Source: VXYK01 sp965214565 (lineage in GTDB: Bacteria; Actinomycetota; Acidimicrobiia; Acidimicrobiales; Aldehydirespiratoraceae). Taken from it: a stretch of DNA of 64,000 nt. Under the pieces are notes generated by a model. That model saw only the letters and a list, made by a program, of their open reading frames with translations, did not search any database and was not told where the DNA came from. Location: positions 2,728,001 to 2,792,000 of the forward strand of contig OZ243951.1 of NCBI GenBank assembly GCA_965214565.1, written 5' to 3'. The position numbers and the translations under genes were made by a program. This document shows positions 59,015 through 64,000 of the stretch, piece by piece (the first letter of the stretch is position 1; the number at the start of each line of letters is the position of its first letter).

Positions 59015-59319
59015 TGTCCAAGATTTCAGTAATCGCAAGAATTCCACTCAAGCCAGGAGCCAAAGGTGATTTCGTCGCGGCGTTCTCCCCGATGTTGGAA
59101 CAGGTCAACACCGAGGCCGGGACCGAGATCTACATTCTCAACGAGGATCAGGCCGACGAGAACCTCGTCTGGGTGTATGAGCTCTACCGCGATTCAGATT
59201 CGTTCGGGGAGCACACCTCCTCAGACGCTATGGCTGCCCTGTTGGGAGCATTGCGCGATCTGCTCGATGGTGATGCCGGATTGCACATGCTCACTCCGAT
59301 AGCAGGCAAGGGCCTCTGA
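59014..59319 (+). CDS. antibiotic biosynthesis monooxygenase (ABM) domain protein
   Basis: 101 residues of the dimeric alpha-beta barrel fold. It starts SVIARIPLKPGAKGDFVAAF, has EAGTEIYILNEDQADENLVWVYELYRDSDSFGEH, and a final helix. Such proteins include YgiN-type quinol monooxygenases and many without known function. No catalytic call is made. Confidence 0.85.
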   Translation: MSKISVIARIPLKPGAKGDFVAAFSPMLEQVNTEAGTEIYILNEDQADENLVWVYELYRDSDSFGEHTSSDAMAALLGALRDLLDGDAGLHMLTPIAGKGL

Positions 59320-59336
59320 TCGGGCCCCGGGCCCGA
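59320..59336. other. GC-rich perfect inverted repeat
   Basis: TCGGGCCC (59320-59327) and GGGCCCGA (59329-59336) flank one base, right after the ABM-like gene. There is no T-tract. It could be a weak transcription end or a protein site. Confidence 0.35.
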
Positions 59337-59416
59337 GCGGCCCGGCGTGACGGGAGACTTCGAGCGGCCGAGTTCGCCTCGGCAGGCAATTGTGAAGGGT
59401 GAGGCGTTCGGTCCGC

Positions 59417-59430
59417 TAGCGTCGGATCCA
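59417..59430 (+). promoter_or_regulatory. trpFBA promoter -10, leaderless
   Basis: TAGCGT (59417-59422) is followed by seven bases and ATG 59430. No attenuator or Trp-rich leader is found upstream. Confidence 0.55.
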
Positions 59431-60101
59431 TGTTCATCAAGATCTGCGGTATCACGAGCGAGCAGGACGCACTGTTGGCGACTGCACTGGGGGCCGACGC
59501 GGTCGGTTTCGTGTTCGCTCCTTCGACGCGTCAGGTGGCTGTGGACCGCGCCCGGGACATCGCCCGCCGGCTCCCCGCCGAGATACTGACTATCGGAGTC
59601 TTTCGTAATGAACTCCCTGACCGGGTGGTGGAGGTCGTGCATCGTGCCGGGTTGGGGGCGGCACAGCTGCACGGACATGAGTCGCCTGAGCAGGCTCGGG
59701 ACGTCCGCAGCCGGGTCCCGCGGATGATCAAGGGTTTCTACCCCATCGACCCGGGACTGTCCGATGTCGCCGCCTACAACGCCGATGTGGCGCTCATTGA
59801 CTCTCCGACACCGGGCGGAGGAGAGGTGTTCGATTGGAGTCTCGTCGAGAACGTGCCGCTCTCGGGCATCCCGTTGTTGCTGGCTGGCGGCCTCGACGCG
59901 GACAATGTGCGCAGGGCGATACACACGGTGTCTCCCTGGGGGGTCGACGTCTCCAGCGGTGTTGAACGGACGCCCGGCGAGAAGGACCCGGTCAAGATGA
60001 GGCGCTTCATCGACGCTGCACGCGAGGCCTTCCAAGAGGTGCGCATGCGTGACCGCGTGGAGATATCCGATGTCCCCTACAACTGGGAGGACGATTTCTG
60101 A
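59430..60101 (+). CDS. trpF: phosphoribosylanthranilate isomerase
   Basis: 223 residues, a TIM barrel. It starts FIKICGITSEQDA with the catalytic Cys6, and has VGFVFAPSTRQV, AAQLHGHESPEQ, IDSPTPGGG, LLAGGLDADNV and VDVSSGVE with the phosphate loop. It isomerises PRA to CdRP. It is followed by trpB and trpA; trpC and trpD are not in the window. Confidence 0.95.
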   Translation: MFIKICGITSEQDALLATALGADAVGFVFAPSTRQVAVDRARDIARRLPAEILTIGVFRNELPDRVVEVVHRAGLGAAQLHGHESPEQARDVRSRVPRMIKGFYPIDPGLSDVAAYNADVALIDSPTPGGGEVFDWSLVENVPLSGIPLLLAGGLDADNVRRAIHTVSPWGVDVSSGVERTPGEKDPVKMRRFIDAAREAFQEVRMRDRVEISDVPYNWEDDF

Positions 60102-61291
60102 TGTCGGAAGCTCTCAACAGCGGTGTGCAACCCGGTTTCATGGCCGACCCGACCGCGGAGGGACGTTTCGGCGAGTTCGGCGGCATGTATGTGCCCGAGA
60201 CCCTGGTGCCGGCATGCCAGGAACTCGATCGTGCCTTTCGGTCGGCGTGGGCCGACCCTTCATTTCGGGCTGAGCTCACAGACCTGTTGACGCACTATGC
60301 GGGGCGTCCGTCTCCCATCACCCGGTGTGACAATCTCAGTGAGGAGTTGGGTTGCATGATCCTGCTCAAGCGTGAAGACCTGAATCACACCGGCAGCCAC
60401 AAGATCAACAACGTACTGGGCCAGGCACTGCTGGCCAGACGCATGGGCAAGACGCGTCTCGTGGCCGAGACGGGGGCAGGTCAGCACGGTGTGGCGACCG
60501 CCACCGCAGCGGCGCTGTTCGACATGGAGTGCATCGTCTACATGGGGACGGTCGACATTCGCCGTCAGGAGCTCAATGTCTTTCGCATGAAACTCCTCGG
60601 CAGCGAGGTGCGGGCCGCAAAGTCGGGTTCTGAGACGCTGAAGGACGCCGTCAACGAGGCGATGAGGCACTGGGTCGCGGCCGTCGAGTCCACCCACTAC
60701 TGCCTGGGTTCGGTGATGGGGCCCCACCCTTACCCTTGGATGGTCCGGGAGTTCCATCGGGTCATCGGCGACGAGGCCGCGCAGCAGTGCGCCGGGCTTC
60801 TCGACGGTGGCACCCCCGATGTGGTGGTGGCCTGCGTCGGAGGAGGCTCCAATGCTGCGGGGATCTTCTCGGGTTTCGCAGACACCGACGCGGAACTGGT
60901 CGGGGTGGAGCCCGCCGGTGGGGCCGCGGTGGGGCGGGCCGTGCCGGGCATCGTCCATGGCTCGCACTCCTATCTGATGCAGGACGAATGGGGCCAGGTG
61001 CTTGAAGCACAGTCGATCTCCGCGGGGCTCGACTATCCCGGCATCGGCCCGGAGCACGCGCACCTGGCAGCGACGGGGCGGGCCCGTTACGAACCCGTTA
61101 CCGATGCTCAGGTTGTTGAGGCGTTCCAGCTGCTGGCACGCACGGAGGGGATCATCACTGCGCTCGAATCGGCTCACGGCCTGGCCTGGATTGTGCAGGC
61201 ACAAGATGAACTCGAAGGTAAGACTGTGCTGTTGAACCTCAGTGGTCGAGGCGACAAGGACGTTGCACAGATGATGGATGTGCTGGCGTGA
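60101..61291 (+). CDS. trpB: tryptophan synthase beta chain
   Basis: 396 residues. The PLP lysine is K101 in NHTGSHKINN, and ETGAGQHGVATA, GGGSNAAG and LSGRGDKD are the family motifs. FGEFGGMYVPETL is the TrpB1 N-terminus. It condenses indole and serine. ATG 60101 overlaps the trpF stop by one base, and the gene overlaps trpA by four. Confidence 0.97.
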   Translation: MSEALNSGVQPGFMADPTAEGRFGEFGGMYVPETLVPACQELDRAFRSAWADPSFRAELTDLLTHYAGRPSPITRCDNLSEELGCMILLKREDLNHTGSHKINNVLGQALLARRMGKTRLVAETGAGQHGVATATAAALFDMECIVYMGTVDIRRQELNVFRMKLLGSEVRAAKSGSETLKDAVNEAMRHWVAAVESTHYCLGSVMGPHPYPWMVREFHRVIGDEAAQQCAGLLDGGTPDVVVACVGGGSNAAGIFSGFADTDAELVGVEPAGGAAVGRAVPGIVHGSHSYLMQDEWGQVLEAQSISAGLDYPGIGPEHAHLAATGRARYEPVTDAQVVEAFQLLARTEGIITALESAHGLAWIVQAQDELEGKTVLLNLSGRGDKDVAQMMDVLA

Positions 61292-62070
61292 CCGGCGCAC
61301 TCGAAACGGCGCTGCGAACCCGGCGCGACAGCGGTGGCAAGTCCCTGGTCCCGTATCTGACCGGAGGGCTCGGCGAAGACTGGCTCGAGACGATCCAGGC
61401 TGCCTCGGTCGCGGGAGCCGACGCTGTCGAGATCGGTGTTCCCTTCTCCGACCCGGTGATGGACGGCCCCACAATTCAGCTCGCCAACGACAGGGCACTG
61501 TCGAACGGCGTTACTCCACAGTCCGTGATCGAACGGCTGCGCTCAGCGGAGGTCGGCGTGCCGAGCGCGGTGATGACCTACGGCAACATCGCATACCGGA
61601 TGGGCTACCACCGTTTCGCTTCGTCTCTGGCGGACAGCGGAGTGTCGGGCTGCATCCTGCCGGACATCCCGCTCGAGGAGGTCGGTCCCTGGGCTGATGC
61701 AGCCGATGCCGCGGGGGTCGAGACCGTCCTGCTGGCCGCCCCGACGTCTCCCGATGAACGTCTCGTGCGTATCGCCCAACGGTCGCGCGGGTTCGTCTAC
61801 GGGGTCGGCCTGCTCGGTATCACCGGGGTCCGTGAACAGCTCGCCGACAGCGCCAAGGTGATCGCCAAGCGTCTCAAGGAGGTGACCGACCTGCCGGTGC
61901 TCGTGGGCGTAGGAGTGGGAACTCCCGAACAGGCCGTCGAGGTGTGCGAGGTCGCCGACGGGGTGGTGGTGGGCTCCGCGATGGTGCAGAGGATGCTCGA
62001 CGGCGCTGGTCCAGAGGGCATCGCAGAACTGGTCAGTGAGTTCAGATCGGCGCTCGACCAGAATTTCTGA
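61288..62070 (+). CDS. trpA: tryptophan synthase alpha chain
   Basis: 260 residues, a TIM barrel. Catalytic E48 and D55 are in EIGVPFSDPVMDGP. LVPYLTGG, YGNIAYRMGYHRF, LPDIPLEE and VGVGVGTPEQA are the rest of the signature. It cleaves indole glycerol phosphate to indole for TrpB. GTG 61288 is coupled to trpB (GTGA). Confidence 0.96.
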   Translation: MTGALETALRTRRDSGGKSLVPYLTGGLGEDWLETIQAASVAGADAVEIGVPFSDPVMDGPTIQLANDRALSNGVTPQSVIERLRSAEVGVPSAVMTYGNIAYRMGYHRFASSLADSGVSGCILPDIPLEEVGPWADAADAAGVETVLLAAPTSPDERLVRIAQRSRGFVYGVGLLGITGVREQLADSAKVIAKRLKEVTDLPVLVGVGVGTPEQAVEVCEVADGVVVGSAMVQRMLDGAGPEGIAELVSEFRSALDQNF

Positions 62071-62108
62071 TCTGAGGCCACAACTTCTGATACAAGGAAG
62101 GTCTTGAC

Positions 62109-62177
62109 ATGGAGCACGATCTGATCATCGTCGGGGAACTAGAGCGGGGACACCGCACTAGCTCCGCCGACTCTTGA
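62109..62177 (+). pseudogene. remnant: first residues of a flavin/NAD-binding oxidoreductase
   Basis: An AAGGAAGG ribosome site at 62094-62101 is followed by ATG 62109 and nine codons MEHDLIIVG, the usual start of an FAD/NAD-binding Rossmann protein, but the expected Gly-rich loop is missing and the frame ends after 22 codons. It looks like the beginning of a gene whose body was deleted. It could alternatively be a chance short ORF. Confidence 0.4.
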
Positions 62178-62183
62178 GGAGTC
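62139..62183. terminator. paired hairpins between convergent trpA and HAD gene
   Basis: A hairpin with arms CTAGAGCGG (62139-62147) and CCGCACTAG (62153-62161), with one mismatch, is followed by GACTC-TTGAG-GAGTC (62169-62183). Neither has a clear T-tract, so an intrinsic terminator is only suggested by the convergent setting. Confidence 0.35.
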
Positions 62184-62831
62184 TCAGGGAGTGTCGAGGC
62201 GACGGCCGAGGGTTCCGGTCACGCCGGGGAGTTGGGTCTGCACGCCGTAGCCGCCGCAGTGCTCGGTGAAACGCTGCATCACGATCTCCTCGGCCTCGGT
62301 CCAGTCGGTCGCCCGCAATCCGTCGAGGTGCCGGTTGTAGTACTGGTCGAAAACGATCACCTCATTGCCTGCGGCGCGCAGCGCCTCCACATTGTGCGGT
62401 GCATCATCGATGTAGAGATCAGCCTCCACTTCCGGTTTGGCGCCCAGGAAGCACAGGTCCCGATAGGGGATCTCGACTCTGTCGAGCCAGGCGACCGTGT
62501 CTCCGGCGGCCACCTGATGACCCCAGTTGACGTACAGGCGGTGGGTGATTATCCGAATCCAGACCCCGGCGTCAGACAGGCGCCACAGCGCTTCGGCGGC
62601 TCCCTCGATCACTTCTAGGTCTCTGAACATCCGGCCTTCGGTGACCGCGTAGCGGTGGTGGTCCTCGAAGTCGTCGGGCCCGAATCCCCATTCCTCGAAG
62701 TTCCAGCCGCGGTCCAGCGACAGCGTCTCTTCGGGTACGCCGAGGCGCTCGGCTACGATCCGCCGGAATCCGCGGGTGTGCTCGGCACAGACTCCGTCGA
62801 GGTCGACCCCGAGGACGAAGATGTCGGGCAT
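62184..62831 (-). CDS. HAD-superfamily 5'-nucleotidase-like protein
   Basis: 215 residues. Motif I GVDLDGV has D10 (nucleophile) and D12, and IITHRL (motif II) and DLYIDDAPHNVEAL (motif IV) follow, as in NT5C-type 5'(3')-deoxyribonucleotidases. The substrate is not certain. Eleven bases separate it from the upstream SDR gene on the same strand. Confidence 0.83.
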   Translation of the reverse strand: MPDIFVLGVDLDGVCAEHTRGFRRIVAERLGVPEETLSLDRGWNFEEWGFGPDDFEDHHRYAVTEGRMFRDLEVIEGAAEALWRLSDAGVWIRIITHRLYVNWGHQVAAGDTVAWLDRVEIPYRDLCFLGAKPEVEADLYIDDAPHNVEALRAAGNEVIVFDQYYNRHLDGLRATDWTEAEEIVMQRFTEHCGGYGVQTQLPGVTGTLGRRLDTP

Positions 62832-62842
62832 TCAGCCGGTTC

Positions 62843-63634
62843 TCAGGTGGCGGTCATGCCGCTGTCGGCGTTGATGACGGCTCCGTGGATGTTGGCCGCT
62901 TCATCAGATGCGAGGAAGGCGAAGAGAGCAGCGACGTGTTCGGGTTTGTCCAACGGTCTGAACGCCATGGACCGCTTCAGCAGCTTGTAGTCGGTGTCGT
63001 CGGCGAGCTGGTAGTCCCGGTTCATCGGGGTGTCGGTTCCACCCGGCGCGATGGCGTTGATGCGGATCGGCTCTTTGACGAATTCTGTTGCCAGGGCCCG
63101 GGTCATCTGCAGCACAGCGCCCTTGGTGGCGCAGTAGGGCACCAGGTAGGCGCAACCCATGAAGGCTGCGTTGGAGGCGATGTTGATGATGTTGCCCTCG
63201 CTGGTGAGGATGTGGGGGAGTGCTGCCTGACTCATGAAGTAGGTGCCGTCAACGTTGATGGCGAACATCCGACGCCAGTCCTCGGGGGTCACGTCAACCG
63301 TGTTCTTCATCCAGGAGACAGCGGCGATGTTGCCGAGCACGTCGAGCCGTCCGTGCTGCGCGACACATTCTTCGATGGCATCGTGGCATTGGGCGGGTTC
63401 GGCGATGTCGGTCACCCTGGTGGCGATCGTTCCGCCCACCTGAGCGACCTCGGCCACCTCTGACGCGACCTGGTCGAGGCCGTCGGCGTCGATGTCCATG
63501 CCGAACACGGTTGCGCCCTCGGACGCGAGCCGCAGCGCGATGCACCGACCCATGCCGCTGGCGACTCCGGTCACGGCTGCGACCTTTCCGACGAAGCGGT
63601 CGCCCCCGTAGGTGGTTCCTGTTGCTTCAGACAC
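62843..63634 (-). CDS. short-chain dehydrogenase/reductase
   Basis: 263 residues of the classical SDR family. The cofactor loop TGVASGMG is at residues 22-29, and the catalytic triad is S154, Y167 and K171 (PYCATKGA). DIDAD at the end of beta-2 suggests NAD preference. GTG 63634 is preceded by AGGAGGAG on the minus strand. It lies directly downstream of a second, similar SDR gene. The substrate is unknown. Confidence 0.9.
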   Translation of the reverse strand: MSEATGTTYGGDRFVGKVAAVTGVASGMGRCIALRLASEGATVFGMDIDADGLDQVASEVAEVAQVGGTIATRVTDIAEPAQCHDAIEECVAQHGRLDVLGNIAAVSWMKNTVDVTPEDWRRMFAINVDGTYFMSQAALPHILTSEGNIINIASNAAFMGCAYLVPYCATKGAVLQMTRALATEFVKEPIRINAIAPGGTDTPMNRDYQLADDTDYKLLKRSMAFRPLDKPEHVAALFAFLASDEAANIHGAVINADSGMTAT

Positions 63635-63657
63635 TGTGTTGCTCCTCCTAGGGGGGC

Positions 63658-64000
63658 CTACTCGGCGGTCAGGCCGCCGTCTGAGCTGACGATGCTGCCG
63701 TGGATGTTGCCGGCCTCCTCGCTGGCCAGGAATGCGAAGAGTGAGGCGATCTGTTCGGGTTGGGTCGAGGGTCTGGCGCCCGTGTAGCGTGCCATGAGGC
63801 TGTAGTCGGCGTCCTCGAGCACCTTGAAGTTGGCGGTCAGTGAGGTGTCAACGCCGCCCGGGGCGATGGCGTTGATGCGGATCGGGTGCTTCACGAACTC
63901 CATGGCCAGGGCTTTGGTCATGTTCACGACTCCCCCCTTGGTGGCACAGTAGGGGACCGTGTACGCCTGACCCATGAGGCCCGCGTTCGAGGCGATGTTG
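63658..64000 (-). CDS. short-chain dehydrogenase/reductase, C-terminal part (5' end outside window)
   Basis: The frame runs off the window edge. The visible part has NIASNAGLMGQAYTVPYCATKGG with the catalytic Ser, Tyr and Lys, then INAIAPGGVDTS, and ends SSDGGLTAE. It is very similar to the downstream SDR (same PYCATKG, RINAIAPGG and FAFLAS segments), so the two are probably a tandem duplication. Confidence 0.88.
   Translation of the reverse strand, partial: NIASNAGLMGQAYTVPYCATKGGVVNMTKALAMEFVKHPIRINAIAPGGVDTSLTANFKVLEDADYSLMARYTGARPSTQPEQIASLFAFLASEEAGNIHGSIVSSDGGLTAE

Overview
The window is 64 kb of high-GC, densely packed bacterial chromosome. It most likely comes from an actinobacterium of the Acidimicrobiia type; this is inferred from gene content, not from a search. 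Indicators are a dcw cluster without ftsA but with sepF and a Wag31-like divIVA, a mycothiol synthase (mshD), a bacterial proteasome activator (bpa), menaquinone genes (menA, menG), and heavy use of GTG/TTG starts with 4-base GTGA/ATGA overlaps.

Layout. 1-0.94 kb: end of an HNH endonuclease gene and a lipoate ligase-like gene. 1.1-15.6 kb: dcw cluster mraZ-rsmH-ftsL-ftsI-murE-mraY-murD-ftsW-murG-murC-murB-ftsQ-ftsZ, missing murF. 15.6-20.7 kb: pgeF, yggS, sepF, divIVA, a histone H1-like/DksA fusion and rluD. 20.8-26.6 kb: Rrf2 regulator (minus), a phosphodiesterase, bpa and dnaE. 26.8-29.9 kb: an unrecognised protein, a nitroreductase-like protein, and a DUF35/thiolase pair. 29.9-41.5 kb: one long operon purSL-purQ-purC-purE-purK-purF-purD-purM-purN-menA covering most of IMP synthesis. 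41.5-43.3 kb (minus): mshD-menG-VOC protein, divergent from nth. 44.1-49.5 kb: a small minus-strand gene and hisD-hisC-hisB-hisH-hisA-hisF. 49.5-54.0 kb: an accessory island with an AAA ATPase plus DUF4276/Toprim-like pair, a gene-poor stretch with 20-bp tandem repeats, and a minus-strand operon of a HIRAN-domain protein plus a small unknown protein. 54.1-62.1 kb: GroES-like protein, amidase (minus), hisI-trpE-ygfZ, a small monooxygenase-fold protein, and trpF-trpB-trpA. 62.2-64.0 kb (minus): a 5'-nucleotidase-like HAD protein and two tandem SDR dehydrogenases, the second cut by the window edge.

The genes are mostly core: peptidoglycan precursor synthesis and division, replication, and purine, histidine, tryptophan and menaquinone synthesis. 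Two things stand out. First, a repeated promoter pattern places a TAnnnT -10 hexamer 6-8 nt upstream of the start codon of about ten genes, implying leaderless transcripts; at mshD/nth the two divergent -10 boxes overlap. Second, the 49.5-54.0 kb island carries the best candidate for an uncharacterised (possibly defence) system. mraZ is preceded by a clear five-box array with a 10-bp period. All functional calls come from reading motifs; no database search was possible.
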